This document shows, piece by piece, positions 34,748-44,571 of a DNA stretch of 64,000 nucleotides. A model generated the notes under the pieces. It saw only the letters and a list, made by a program, of their open reading frames with translations, searched no databases and had not been told where the DNA came from. The stretch's first letter is position 1. Every line of letters starts with the position of its first letter. The stretch is from assembly GCA_964242415.1 (NCBI GenBank), contig CAXTAT010000011.1, positions 68,161 to 132,160 of the forward strand, written 5' to 3'. Position numbers and translations under genes: made by a program. This DNA is from DASWOJ01 sp964242415. GTDB taxonomy: Bacteria; Pseudomonadota; Alphaproteobacteria; Acetobacterales; Acetobacteraceae.

Positions 34748-34958
34748 CAGGGCAGCATCGCACGCCATGAAGTGGTCCGTGACCGTACGTAGGCACGCCG
34801 GAACCCGCGCCGCTACAGCGCCGGCCAGCTCGCCTCCTTTAGTAAATTGGCCAGGCTGGACTGGTGGCCATTGGTGGTCAGGCTGCGGGGAGGACGGGAC
34901 TGACCCTAGGTTGCCGCGCCGTTGCCGGTGCGTAAGATAGACGGCAAAGGAGGATGGT

Positions 34959-35843
34959 ATGGCGATGTCATTCGAGCAAATCGGCCCTAGGCTGGCCGCG
35001 CGGGTCACCGGCGTGGACACCACCCGGCCGCTCACCGCCGAACAGGTGGCGCAGATCGAGGCCGGGATGGACCGGTATGCGGTGCTGGTGTTCCCGCGTC
35101 AGAACCTCACCGACGAGCAGCAGGTCGCCTTTACCGAGCGGTTCGGCGAGCTGGAAACCACGGCAGGCGGCAATGTCAGCAAGAAGGAGGAGCAGCGGAT
35201 CAGCGCCAAGCTAGCCGACGTCTCCAACCTCGACCAGCACGGCAGGCCGCTGGGCCGCGATGACCGGCGGCGGATGTTCAACCTCGGCAATCAACTCTGG
35301 CACTCCGACAGCTCGTTCCGCGTAATCCCGGCCCGGTATTCGATCCTGTCCGGCCGGGCCGTTTCCACTGATGGAGGCAACACTGAGTTCGCAGACATGC
35401 GCGCAGCCTATGACGCGCTGGATCGGCCTACCAAGGCGGAGGTCGAGGATTTGGTGTGCGAGCATTCGCTGATTTATTCGCGCGGCTTGCTCGGCTTCGA
35501 CGACCTGACGGCAGAGGAGCGGGCGGCGTTCGCGCCGGTGCGGCAGTGCCTTGTGCGCACTCATCCGGTGACCGGGCGGAAGTCGCTCTATCTGTCGTCG
35601 CACGCCGGGTCCATCGTCGGCTGGCCGGTGCCGGAGGCGCGTGCGTTCCTGCGCGACCTGAACGAACACGCGACGCACGAGCAGTTCGTCTATGTGCATC
35701 GGTGGCAGCCATTCGACTTGGTGATGTGGGACAACCGGCAGACGATGCACCGCGTGCGCCGGTTCGACGCCAACCAAGTCCGCGACATGCGCCGCACCAC
35801 GGTGGCGGGCGACGGGCCGACCGTTCAGGCGCTGGCGGCCTGA
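34959..35843 (+). CDS. TauD/TfdA family alpha-ketoglutarate-dependent dioxygenase
   Basis: The 294-aa protein has the TauD/TfdA core: YAVLVFPRQNLTDEQQVAFT, iron-binding HxD in LWHSDSSFR, WDNRQTMHRVRRFD with the distal His, and a closing Arg-rich DMRRTTVAGD for 2-oxoglutarate. It oxidises its substrate with Fe(II), 2-oxoglutarate and O2. AAAGGAGGA upstream supports the ATG at 34959; the ATG at 34965 is an alternative. Neighbouring redox genes suggest catabolism, but no sulfonate or phenoxyacetate genes lie nearby. Confidence 0.9.
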   Translation: MAMSFEQIGPRLAARVTGVDTTRPLTAEQVAQIEAGMDRYAVLVFPRQNLTDEQQVAFTERFGELETTAGGNVSKKEEQRISAKLADVSNLDQHGRPLGRDDRRRMFNLGNQLWHSDSSFRVIPARYSILSGRAVSTDGGNTEFADMRAAYDALDRPTKAEVEDLVCEHSLIYSRGLLGFDDLTAEERAAFAPVRQCLVRTHPVTGRKSLYLSSHAGSIVGWPVPEARAFLRDLNEHATHEQFVYVHRWQPFDLVMWDNRQTMHRVRRFDANQVRDMRRTTVAGDGPTVQALAA

Positions 35844-35871
35844 TCCAGCCTCGGCCGGCGTGGGCCTCGCG

Positions 35872-37050
35872 TCAGTAAACGTGTTCCTTGATCGGCATGT
35901 TGGCCACGATCCGCTCAAAGGCGAACGGCTGCAGGTCCACCGACCTGGCCTCGCGATAGACGATGATCTCGCTTGTGCCTGCGCCCACCGCGGGCGAGTG
36001 CATCATGCCGTGCCCGCTGAACCCACAAGCCAGCACCAAGTTGCCCACCTGGGGATGCCGCCCGACGATGCCGCTGTGGTCGAAGGTGTTCATTTCATAA
36101 AGGCCGGCCCAGGCCCGCAGCATCCGCAGTTGCTCGAATCCAGGAATCCGATGGGCCAGCGCAGGCCAGATCACCTCATCGAACTGAGCGTAGTCCACGT
36201 CGAGGCTGAAATCGTCGTCTGCGCTTTCCGTCGCAGGCGTCATGCCGCAAAGGTACAGGTGCCCCTCGGGCCGGAAGAAGAAGCCTGACGTGTCGAAGAT
36301 GAACGGGCCGTGCGGGATTTTCGCCGGGCTGTCGAACACGAAGACGCAGCGCTTGCGCGGCACCACGGGCACGTCCAGCCCTGCCATCCGGCCGATCTCG
36401 CCACTCCACGGCCCGGCGGCGTTGACTACGGTGCCGCTTGCCATCCGGCTGCCGTCGGCCAGCAGCACCGCACCGATCCGCCCGCCGCCCGCCATCTCCA
36501 GGCCCGTCACAGTCCCGGAGATGTAGTCGACACCCTGGGCGCGGGCTTTGCGCTTGAACGCCTGTAGCAGGGCCGGGCCGTCGAACCAGCCTTCCTTTTC
36601 CGGCCCGTATGAGCCGATCCCGAGGTCGTCCACCCGCAGCCAGGGATGCCGCTGCCGCATCTCGGCGGGGCTAAGCAGCTCGGTGTTGATCCCACAGGCC
36701 CGTTGCGCCGCGTTCTTCGCCTCAAATGTCGGCACCTGATCCGGGGCGCCGAGGATAAGGTAGCCGGGTTCACGGAGGCCGATACCGGCATCGTGGCCAT
36801 CCACGCCCAGCAGTTCCCTAACCCGGCGCAGAAAACCGATGCTGTAATCGGACATGCGGACGTTCGGCGGCGTAGCGAACTGCTGCCGGATGGCGCTGGT
36901 CGAGAGCGACGACGAAGACGCAGCGTAGGTCGGGTCCCGCTCGACCACGGCGACGCGGCCGTTGAAGTCGGGGTTGGCGGACAAGTGATAGGCGACCGAG
37001 CTGCCGATAACGCCACCGCCGATGATCACCACGTCATAGGTGCACTGCAT
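35872..37050 (-). CDS. FAD-dependent amine/amino acid oxidoreductase (DAO family)
   Basis: The 392-aa product starts MQCTYDVVIIGGGVIGSSVAY, the dinucleotide-binding motif of DAO proteins such as sarcosine oxidase beta and glycine oxidase. FVFDSPAKIPHGPFIFDTSG, the AWAGLYEMNTFDHSGIVGRH signature and GFSGHGMMHSPAVG follow; the latter two match the C-terminal FAD region. It oxidises a secondary or primary amine; the substrate is unknown. GAGGGG before the ATG at 37050 supports that start over 37065. It faces the dioxygenase gene tail to tail. Confidence 0.87.
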   Translation of the reverse strand: MQCTYDVVIIGGGVIGSSVAYHLSANPDFNGRVAVVERDPTYAASSSSLSTSAIRQQFATPPNVRMSDYSIGFLRRVRELLGVDGHDAGIGLREPGYLILGAPDQVPTFEAKNAAQRACGINTELLSPAEMRQRHPWLRVDDLGIGSYGPEKEGWFDGPALLQAFKRKARAQGVDYISGTVTGLEMAGGGRIGAVLLADGSRMASGTVVNAAGPWSGEIGRMAGLDVPVVPRKRCVFVFDSPAKIPHGPFIFDTSGFFFRPEGHLYLCGMTPATESADDDFSLDVDYAQFDEVIWPALAHRIPGFEQLRMLRAWAGLYEMNTFDHSGIVGRHPQVGNLVLACGFSGHGMMHSPAVGAGTSEIIVYREARSVDLQPFAFERIVANMPIKEHVY

Positions 37051-37094
37051 CGCGGAACCCCTCATAGCCTACCCTTGGACGCACTGCGAATACG

Positions 37095-39371
37095 TCAAGG
37101 CTGCAGTGCTGCTCGGCACGCGCGCCACACCCGTTCCGGCGTGGCCGGCATGTCCAGGTGAGCGATGCCCAGGGCGTCAGCGATGGCGCTCATGATCGTC
37201 TGCGGCGCGCCGATGGCGCCGGCCTGGCCCGCACCTTTAGCTCCCAGCGGGTTGCGGGCAGTCGGGTGCTCATTGAATCGGACCTCAAGCGGGGGCAGGT
37301 CGGCGGCTCGCGGCAGGGTGTAGTCCTGGAACGAGGCAGTCAGGAGTTGGCCGCTGGCATCGTAACGAACCACCTCCAGCAGCGCCTGCCCAATCCCCTG
37401 TGCCAGCCCGCCCTGGACCTGGCCCTCCGTCAGCAGCGGGTTCACCAGGACGCCGTAGTCATCGACCGCGAGATAGCGCAGCAGCGTCACCATCCCGGTC
37501 TCCGGATCAACTTCCACTTCCGCGACATGGGCGCCGTTGGGGAAGACGAACTCCCCATTGGGATTGTGGGCGTCCGTGTCGAGGGCCTCGGCGGGTAGAT
37601 CTTGAACCAGATCGAGCAGCCGGATGCTGCTGCCCTCGGGGGTTTGGAACCTGCAACCGGCGAAGCGGACCCACGCCGGATCGGCCTGCAGCAGGCGTGC
37701 GGCTGCCGCGTGCGCCTTTCCCAGCGCGGCGTCCATTGCCATGGCCAGGGCGGCGCCGGCCATCGGCAGGGAGCGTGCGCCGCCATGGCCGCCACCGGAC
37801 GTGATGCGGTCGCTGTCCGCCTGAACCAGCCGGCACGCCGCCACGGGAAGGCCCAGCCGGGTTGCGGCCAGTTGCGCAAAGCTCGTTTCGTGCCCTTGGC
37901 CGTTGGACTGCGTGCCCGATAGGAGTTCGACAGTGCCGTCCTTCAGGAAGCGGATTACGCCGTCCTCGCCGGGCTTACCGCGGGAGGTTTCCAGGAAGCA
38001 GGCAATGCCCTGGCCCAGCAGCCGCCCGCGCCGCTTAGCCTCGGCCCGGCGCGCGGCAAACCCGGCGTGGTCGGCCGCCAGCAGCACCACGGCCAGGTTG
38101 TCCCGGAACCGCCCGGTGTCCATCGTAATGCCCAAGGCGCTCGTATAAGGGAAATCCCGGATCAAATTGGCCTCGCGCAGCGCCACGCGGTCCCGCCCCA
38201 GCCGATGTGCGGCGGCGTCCACCAGCCGCTCGATGATGTAGTTCGCCTCCGGCTTGCCTGCGCCACGGTAGGCGTCCACCGGCACCGTATTGGTGAAAGC
38301 GCCGCGCACGTCCATGAGCACGGCCGGGATGGCATACAGCCCGCCCATCGCCGTCGCTGGCGCCACGGTGTGCGCGCCAGGGCCGAGGGCGGACAGGTAG
38401 GCGCCCAGGTTGCCCGTCGTCTCGACATGCAGCGCCAGGAAGCGGCCACCAGCGTCCAACGCCAGCCGTGCCCGAGTCAGGTTGTCGCGGCCATGCACCC
38501 CGGACAGGAAGTCCTCCGTGCGGTCGGCGATCCAGCATACGGGCCGGTCCAGGCGGCGAGCCGCCCACAGCAGCGCGACGTGCTCGGGATACAGCACGTT
38601 CTTCATCCCGAACCCGCCACCCACGTCATGGCACAAGACCTGGATCATACCGGGCGCTACGCCGAAGCAATGGGCCAGGTCACGACGGATGCCATGCACG
38701 TCCTGTCCGCTTAGCAACAGGCGCATCCGTCCGGTCGCCGGGTCATGCTCGGCGAGCGCCGTACGCGTTTCCAGGGAGGCGGCGACGACGCGGTTGTTCA
38801 CCAGGTCCAGGTTGACGGTGTGGGTTGCCGTCTTGAAGGCCGCCAGGACTGCCGCCCGGTCGCCGCGCTCGTAGTGAAAGGCCAGGTTGCCCGGCGCCTC
38901 CGGCCAAACCTGCGGCGCGCCCTCCATTAGGGCTTCCCCCAACGCCGTTACGGCGGGGAGGTCGTCGTAGTCCACCACCACGCGTTCCAGCGCATCCCGG
39001 GCCGCGGCGGCGGTGTCGGCCACCACCAGGGCGATTGGCTCGCCCACATGGCGCACCCGATCAACAGCCAAGGCGTGGCGTGGCGGCACGACCAGCCCTG
39101 CCTCCGGTGGCAGCACCGTGGCGCAGGGGATCGGGCGGATGTTGTCGGCCAGCAGATCGGCCGCGGTGAAGACGCCGTGGACCCCCGGCAACGCGGCGGC
39201 TCCGGCCGCGTGGATGCCGCTTATGGCTGCATGGCCATGAGGTGACCGCAGCACCAGCGCATAGAGGTGCCCGGCGGCTGGCACGTCATCCACATACCGT
39301 CCAGCGCCGCGCAGGAACCGGTCGTCCTCCAATCGCCGCAGCGAGCGCGGGTCATCGGCGTTGCGGTTCAT
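37095..39371 (-). CDS. Xanthine dehydrogenase-family molybdopterin-binding subunit (orphan, Glu-to-Gln variant)
   Basis: The 758-aa protein has the Mo-hydroxylase large-subunit plan: HVGEPIALVVADTAAAARDA, CHDVGGGFGMKN, VDAYRGAGKPEANYIIERLV and ending NPLGAKGAGQAGAIGAPQTI. The loop AYRGAGKPEA differs from the AYRCSFR of CO dehydrogenase. At Gln716 (codon 37224-37226) the family normally has the catalytic Glu (KGVGE-x-G). No FAD or 2Fe-2S subunit gene lies beside it. Substrate and activity are unknown. Confidence 0.87.
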   Translation of the reverse strand: MNRNADDPRSLRRLEDDRFLRGAGRYVDDVPAAGHLYALVLRSPHGHAAISGIHAAGAAALPGVHGVFTAADLLADNIRPIPCATVLPPEAGLVVPPRHALAVDRVRHVGEPIALVVADTAAAARDALERVVVDYDDLPAVTALGEALMEGAPQVWPEAPGNLAFHYERGDRAAVLAAFKTATHTVNLDLVNNRVVAASLETRTALAEHDPATGRMRLLLSGQDVHGIRRDLAHCFGVAPGMIQVLCHDVGGGFGMKNVLYPEHVALLWAARRLDRPVCWIADRTEDFLSGVHGRDNLTRARLALDAGGRFLALHVETTGNLGAYLSALGPGAHTVAPATAMGGLYAIPAVLMDVRGAFTNTVPVDAYRGAGKPEANYIIERLVDAAAHRLGRDRVALREANLIRDFPYTSALGITMDTGRFRDNLAVVLLAADHAGFAARRAEAKRRGRLLGQGIACFLETSRGKPGEDGVIRFLKDGTVELLSGTQSNGQGHETSFAQLAATRLGLPVAACRLVQADSDRITSGGGHGGARSLPMAGAALAMAMDAALGKAHAAAARLLQADPAWVRFAGCRFQTPEGSSIRLLDLVQDLPAEALDTDAHNPNGEFVFPNGAHVAEVEVDPETGMVTLLRYLAVDDYGVLVNPLLTEGQVQGGLAQGIGQALLEVVRYDASGQLLTASFQDYTLPRAADLPPLEVRFNEHPTARNPLGAKGAGQAGAIGAPQTIMSAIADALGIAHLDMPATPERVWRACRAALQP

Positions 39372-39631
39372 CGGCCATCGCCCACAGCTTTGTTCAAGTG
39401 GTCAGCATTATATGCCTTTCCGGCGATCACGGCATCTGGCTCGTCACCTTCAATCAAACTATGCCCGCCTGTGACCCCATAGCTTGCCAAAGCGCGACCC
39501 GCGTTGCCGCTCGCACCGGGCCGACACCAAGTCTCGCAACCGCTCCCACTGACCACCGCATAGGGTGTCCTATCAACGGTCGCCAAAGCTCAATCCAAAG
39601 TCAGCCTTGAACCTACAGGAGACGAAGCCGC

Positions 39632-41275
39632 CTATGCAGCGGTGCGGATTGCGGCCGCGTTCACCTCGTCGGTTACCTTGCCCTGGAACGTGGCAAAATT
39701 GGCTTCAAACAAGCCGACCAGCTTACGTGCGGCGTCGTCATAGGCGGTCGGGTCCGCCCAAGCCTGCCGAGGGTCCAACACCGAGTTCGGGATGCCTGGC
39801 ACGTTCTGCGGCATCATTAAGCCGAAATGCGGGTCCTGCACGTAACGCGCATCCTTCAAGCTGCCGTCCAGCACGGCGGCGAGCAGGGCGCGCGTGTGCT
39901 TGATGCTCATGCGGCTGCCGACGCCGAAGGCACCGCCGGTCCAGCCGGTGTTGACCAGCCAGCAGTCGGTGCCGTGCTTGGCGATCAGCTCGGCAAGCAT
40001 CCGGCCATACACCTCCGGGTGACGCGGGATGAAAGGGGCGCCGAAGCAGGTTGAGAACGTCGCTTGCGGCTCCCGTCCCACGCCCTTTTCGGTACCGGCG
40101 ACCTTGGCCGTGTAGCCTGACATGAAGTGGTACATCGCCTGGGCAGTGCTGAGCTTGCTGATCGGCGGCAACACACCGAAGGCGTCGGCGGTCAGCATCA
40201 CCAGGTTGCGCGGCTGCCCGGCCCTGCCTGACAAGTCGCAGTTGGGAATGAACTCGATGGGGTAGCAGGACCGGGTGTTCTCCGTCAGCGCACCATCGGT
40301 CAGATCCAGGTTGCCAGCCTCATCCGCGATTACGTTTTCCAGAACGGTCCCAAAGCGGTGCGTGGCGGCGTAAATTTCCGGCTCGGCTTCCTGGCTGAGG
40401 TTGATGACCTTGGCGTAGCAGCCCCCCTCAAAGTTGAAGATGCCGTTCGGCCCCCAGCCATGCTCGTCATCGCCGATCAGCGGGCGGCTCGGGTCGGAGG
40501 ACAGGGTCGTCTTGCCGGTGCCGGACAAGCCGAAGAACAGGGCGACATCGCCGGGGCTGCCGTCGGTGGTGCGGCCGACGTTGGCGCTGCAGTGCATGGG
40601 CAGCACGCCCTCGGCTGGCAGCTTCCAGTTCATCACGCCGAAAATCGACTTCTTGATCTCCCCGCCATACTCGCTGCCAGCGATCACGATGAGGCGGTCG
40701 GTGAAGGAGGCAGCGATGGCCGTGCTGCTGCGGACGCCATCGATCGCCGGATCGGCCTGCATGTTGGGGGCGTGCAGGATGACCCAGTCCGGACTGAACC
40801 CCGGCAGATCCTCAGCAGGCGGGCGGATAAACATATTGCGGGCGAACAGGACATGCCATGCCTCGGTGCTGATCAAGCGGACGCGGACGCGGTGCTCTGG
40901 ATCGGCGCCGGCATACAAATCCTGGGTGAACAGTTCCCGTCCCTGCAGGTAGGCCTGCACTCGGCCGCGCAGAGTGGCGAAGTGCGCCGGGTCCAGCTTA
41001 CGATTGCCAGGCCGCCACCAGATGTCGTCGCTGACGGTTGGGTCCCCGACGGAGAATTTGTCCTGCACTGACCGGCCGGTGTGAACGCCAGTCTTCACGA
41101 TCAGCGCGCCCTCTGCTGACAGTCGGCCCTCTCCCCTGCGTAGTGCGTGGGTGACCAGTGCGGCAGCAGCCAAGTTGGCGTGCACCGTCCCAGTTGGCAT
41201 CAGGCCAGTGCCGGCCAGTGGCGAGGGCTGATCCGTCACGTCGGCAACTGCGGAAGGGGTGGACTGGTAGTTCAT
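39632..41275 (-). CDS. pckA: Phosphoenolpyruvate carboxykinase (ATP)
   Basis: The 547-aa enzyme begins MNYQSTPSAVADVTDQ and shows KTGVHTGRSVQDKFSV, the kinase loop LFFGLSGTGKTTLSSDPSRP, then LIGDDEHGWG and FEGGCYAKVINLSQEAEPEI. These are the ATP-type PEPCK signatures. It converts oxaloacetate to PEP for gluconeogenesis. In many alphaproteobacteria pckA lies next to chvI-chvG, which controls it. Here a HugZ gene sits between them. Confidence 0.95.
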   Translation of the reverse strand: MNYQSTPSAVADVTDQPSPLAGTGLMPTGTVHANLAAAALVTHALRRGEGRLSAEGALIVKTGVHTGRSVQDKFSVGDPTVSDDIWWRPGNRKLDPAHFATLRGRVQAYLQGRELFTQDLYAGADPEHRVRVRLISTEAWHVLFARNMFIRPPAEDLPGFSPDWVILHAPNMQADPAIDGVRSSTAIAASFTDRLIVIAGSEYGGEIKKSIFGVMNWKLPAEGVLPMHCSANVGRTTDGSPGDVALFFGLSGTGKTTLSSDPSRPLIGDDEHGWGPNGIFNFEGGCYAKVINLSQEAEPEIYAATHRFGTVLENVIADEAGNLDLTDGALTENTRSCYPIEFIPNCDLSGRAGQPRNLVMLTADAFGVLPPISKLSTAQAMYHFMSGYTAKVAGTEKGVGREPQATFSTCFGAPFIPRHPEVYGRMLAELIAKHGTDCWLVNTGWTGGAFGVGSRMSIKHTRALLAAVLDGSLKDARYVQDPHFGLMMPQNVPGIPNSVLDPRQAWADPTAYDDAARKLVGLFEANFATFQGKVTDEVNAAAIRTAA

Positions 41276-41347
41276 GGACAGGTTTCCTTGAGCAGTTCCG
41301 CAACGAGACGGGGGCGGGTAAGAACGATATGGGCCTCTTAGGCGAGG

Positions 41348-42106
41348 CTATGCCCCCAGTCCAGGCCCGCCGGCCAGGGTTTTCCGTGCTGCATGTGCGA
41401 GACGGACCAACTGCGTACGGATGCCGCCAGCGTCATGCACGAAACTGGGCCAAGCGACCCGCATGGTAGTTTCTTGTCGGCCAAGGTCGCAGCCTTCTAC
41501 GTCGCAGGCCACCATCAGCCAGCCAGGGCCGTCTGCACCCTGGGCCGTGGCGATGGCGTCCAGGGCATCCGTGTGGTCGGCGTTGCAGTGGGCCAGCACC
41601 TCTGGCTCGGCGGCAGCCACGGCCTCGACCGCAGCGGGGTCGGTGGCGAGGTCGGCGCGCTTGAGCCGGGTTGCGCTGGCAAAACCGCCGATGAACTGAC
41701 CGCCGCCAGGCTGGATGCGGAAAAGCTGAAAGTCGGCAAATCCAGCATAGAATGCGGCATAGGGATGCAGCGCCACCCAGCGGGCCTTCAGCGCCGGGTC
41801 AGGCTCATGCGCCGCCAGGCCGGTGACGGTCAGGCGCGGGGCAGTCTGCGGGTTCAACCCCGCCGGTTGGCCTGCAACCATCAGGGCACAACGCGGCTCA
41901 TCCCGCAGGTGGCGGGTGTGTTCGGACAGGCCGGAGAGCAGCATCAGAATGGAGCCGTCCGGCGCAGTGGCAGGCGTGACAAGGGAGGCGAAAGGCTGAC
42001 CGTCGGCGCTGGTGGCCAGGGTGCCGCCGCGTGCGGCGCGCAACAGGGCGCGGGCATCCTGAATGGGGGTGGTGGTCGGCGTATCGCCGGTGCGGGCATC
42101 GCTCAT
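41348..42106 (-). CDS. HugZ-type protein (PNPOx-like split barrel plus DUF2470)
   Basis: The 252-aa protein has an N-terminal FMN-binding-type split barrel (DARALLRAARGGTLATSADG, PFASLVTPA, HTRHLRDEPRCALMV) and a C-terminal DUF2470 domain (LAHCNADHTDALDAIATAQG, VACDVEGCDLG). This matches HugZ, a heme-degrading or heme-binding family in some pathogens. The annotation rests on family only; heme oxygenase activity cannot be inferred. Its start at 42106 is divergent from chvI, leaving a 93-base shared promoter region. Confidence 0.85.
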   Translation of the reverse strand: MSDARTGDTPTTTPIQDARALLRAARGGTLATSADGQPFASLVTPATAPDGSILMLLSGLSEHTRHLRDEPRCALMVAGQPAGLNPQTAPRLTVTGLAAHEPDPALKARWVALHPYAAFYAGFADFQLFRIQPGGGQFIGGFASATRLKRADLATDPAAVEAVAAAEPEVLAHCNADHTDALDAIATAQGADGPGWLMVACDVEGCDLGRQETTMRVAWPSFVHDAGGIRTQLVRLAHAARKTLAGGPGLGA

Positions 42107-42199
42107 TTTGTAGTCTCCCAGTATTCCGCCATAATCCTGACCTACATGGCGCCTCGGCGTCAGGCGGCCAGGATTGCTCGGCAAGTAAGGTTTTGTCCC

Positions 42200-42901
42200 A
42201 TGAAGCATACTATCGCCTTGGTCGATGACGACCGGAACATCCTAACTTCGGTGTCGATGACCTTGGAGGCAGAGGGCTTCCTGGTACGGACCTACACCGA
42301 TGGCGAGAGCGCCCTGCAGGGCCTGATTGCCCGGCCGGTGGACCTGGCGGTGCTGGATATCAAGATGCCGCGGATGGATGGAATGGAGTTGTTGCAGCGC
42401 TTGCGGACGCGCAGCCAGTTGCCGGTGATCTTCCTGACCAGCAAAGACGAAGAGGTGGATGAACTGATGGGGCTGCGCCTCGGCGCGGACGACTACATCA
42501 CCAAGCCATTCAGCCAACGCTTGCTGATCGAGCGCATCCGCGCGCTGCTGCGGCGTAAGGAGGCCAGCCGCGCCGAGGGCGCAGGCGCGGCGGCCGGTGG
42601 CGTGATGGCGCGCGGTGACCTGGTGCTGGATGAGACCAAGCACCAGTGCACTTGGCGCGAAAGGGACATCCAGCTCACCGTCACAGAGTTCCTGCTTGTC
42701 AAGGCGCTCGCCGTCCGGCCCGGCATGGTCAAGTCGCGTGATCAGTTGATCGATGCCGCCTACGGCGAGAACATCTATGTGGACGACCGTACCATCGACA
42801 GCCACATCAAGCGCGTCCGCAAGAAGTTTCGCGCGATGGATGACAGCTTCGACCACATCGAGACGCTGTATGGCATCGGCTACCGTTACAAGGACCAGTA
42901 A
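42200..42901 (+). CDS. chvI: ChvI-type response regulator
   Basis: The 233-aa protein opens MKHTIALVDDDRNILTSVSM and carries the phospho-acceptor Asp53 in LDIKMPRMDG, the TS switch in VIFLTSKDE and the KPF lysine. Its OmpR-type winged helix ends HIETLYGIGYRYKDQ. ChvI/ExoR-pathway regulators respond to cell-envelope and acid stress and control exopolysaccharide, motility and pckA in rhizobia. The stop overlaps the chvG start (TAATG). It is divergent from hugZ. Confidence 0.92.
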   Translation: MKHTIALVDDDRNILTSVSMTLEAEGFLVRTYTDGESALQGLIARPVDLAVLDIKMPRMDGMELLQRLRTRSQLPVIFLTSKDEEVDELMGLRLGADDYITKPFSQRLLIERIRALLRRKEASRAEGAGAAAGGVMARGDLVLDETKHQCTWRERDIQLTVTEFLLVKALAVRPGMVKSRDQLIDAAYGENIYVDDRTIDSHIKRVRKKFRAMDDSFDHIETLYGIGYRYKDQ

Positions 42902-44571
42902 TGCCGGACACCGGCCTTCGTCCAAAGGCCGATGCAAGCCCGGCGATGCGCAGCGGGCGACGCCGCTGGGTGTCCCCACTGCTGCGGCGCATCCTGCTGG
43001 TCAACGCTTTGCCCTTGGCCCTGCTGGTCGCTGCCGTGCTGTATCTGGACCAGTATCAAGCGGGCCTGCTGGAGGCCAACGTACAGGCGTTGCGGGAGCA
43101 GGCTCGCATCTACGCCGGGGCCCTTGGCGAGAGTGCCGTGCAGGAGACCGATCCGGACAACCCGATCCTGGTCCCCGACCAGGCCCGCCCCCTCCTGCGT
43201 CGCCTGACTGAGCCGACGCCCAATGCCCAGGCCAGGCTATATGCCCCGGATGGGCGCCTGATCGCCGACAGCCGGGTACGCGAAGGCCCTGGCGGCGCCG
43301 TGGTGACCGAACCGCTGCCACCAGCGGCAATCCGCAGCCTAGTGATGGGTACTGTCGGTGCGATCTACGACAAGCTGACATCCCTGCTGCCTCGCAAGTC
43401 AGAAGATCCGTTTGTGGAAATCAGTCCTGATGCGGCCGGAATTGACTGGCAGCCCGACGTGAAGGAGGAGCTGCGGATCAGCGGCAGCAATCTCGGCCGG
43501 GAGATGCCGCCCTACATCCGCCGCACTGGTGAGAACCGGCTGCTGGTGACCGTGGCCGAGCCGGTGCTGCGAAACCGCCATACAGTCGGAATCGTGCTGC
43601 TGACGCGAGAGGCGCGGGAGGTGGATGACAGTCTCCTGACGGTCCGAACCAGCATCCTGGGTCTGTTCGCGCTCGCCTTGGTGCTGACCGTGGCGCTGTC
43701 CTGGTACTTATCGCTGACGATTGCCCGGCCTATTCTTCGGCTCGCCGGCGCGGCGCATGAGATGCAAGAAGGTCGCGGCCGGGCCAGCACCGTGCCGGGG
43801 TCGCTGCTGCGCCGGACCGATGAGGTCGGTGAGCTGGCCTATGCACTTGCGGAGGGTGCTGCCGCGCTATGGGCGCGCATGGACGCCACCGAACGCTTTG
43901 CTGCCGACGTGGCGCATGAGATCAAGAACCCGCTGAGCAGCATCCGCAGCGCCATCGAGACCCTGCCGCGGATCGAAGACCCGGTGCGACGCACCCGGCT
44001 GCTTGCCATCATCTCTGAGGACGTGACCCGCTTGGATCGGCTGATCAGCGATATCAGTGACGCCAGTCGGGTAGATGCCGAGCTGTCGCGCACGGTGACG
44101 GAGCCGCTGGACGTCGTCTCGATCCTGAAGATCTTGACCGAGATCGACGAGGCGACACGGCAGGATGGTGATCCCGTTGTCATGCTCGACGTGCCTGCCA
44201 CACCGCTGCTGGTGCAGGCTGTTGAGGATCGTTTGGTGCAGGTGCTGCGAAACTTGATCGGCAACGCCCGCAGCTTCTCTCCCGCCAATGGCCGCATTCG
44301 GTTGCAGGCGCGGGAGACTGGAGGATTCGTGGAGGTGGGGGTGGAGGATGACGGGCCGGGCATCCCGGCAGCCAAACTCGAGCATGTGTTCGACCGCTTC
44401 TATTCGGAGCGGCCGGCAGGGGAGAGCTTTGGGCAGCACTCTGGCCTGGGGCTGTCAATCAGCAGGCAGATCGTCGAGGCGCTGAAAGGTCGTATCTCCG
44501 CGGAGAATCGATATGGAGACGCCGGGCAGGTCGTAGGTGCGCGGTTCGTTGTGTGGCTGCCCCGGACCTGA
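42901..44571 (+). CDS. chvG: ChvG-type sensor histidine kinase
   Basis: The 556-aa kinase has an N-terminal membrane helix (LLRRILLVNALPLALLVAAV) and a periplasmic domain (YLDQYQAGLLEANVQALREQ onward). A second helix (ILGLFALALVLTVALSWYL) and a HAMP-like region follow. The H-box FAADVAHEIKNPLSSIRSAI has His near residue 339. The N- and G-boxes are NLIGNARSFSP, EDDGPGIP and SGLGLSISRQIV. It senses envelope conditions and phosphorylates ChvI. The downstream hprK lies 89 bases away. Confidence 0.92.
   Translation: MPDTGLRPKADASPAMRSGRRRWVSPLLRRILLVNALPLALLVAAVLYLDQYQAGLLEANVQALREQARIYAGALGESAVQETDPDNPILVPDQARPLLRRLTEPTPNAQARLYAPDGRLIADSRVREGPGGAVVTEPLPPAAIRSLVMGTVGAIYDKLTSLLPRKSEDPFVEISPDAAGIDWQPDVKEELRISGSNLGREMPPYIRRTGENRLLVTVAEPVLRNRHTVGIVLLTREAREVDDSLLTVRTSILGLFALALVLTVALSWYLSLTIARPILRLAGAAHEMQEGRGRASTVPGSLLRRTDEVGELAYALAEGAAALWARMDATERFAADVAHEIKNPLSSIRSAIETLPRIEDPVRRTRLLAIISEDVTRLDRLISDISDASRVDAELSRTVTEPLDVVSILKILTEIDEATRQDGDPVVMLDVPATPLLVQAVEDRLVQVLRNLIGNARSFSPANGRIRLQARETGGFVEVGVEDDGPGIPAAKLEHVFDRFYSERPAGESFGQHSGLGLSISRQIVEALKGRISAENRYGDAGQVVGARFVVWLPRT

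Noticed and set aside
37095..39371. CO dehydrogenase large subunit (CoxL)
   Set aside because: The active-site loop reads AYRGAGKPEA, not the AYRCSFR of CoxL, and no coxM/coxS genes are adjacent.
41348..42106. Calling the HugZ-type protein a heme oxygenase
   Set aside because: Only the fold and the DUF2470 domain are visible; no heme-uptake genes surround it, and family members differ in activity.
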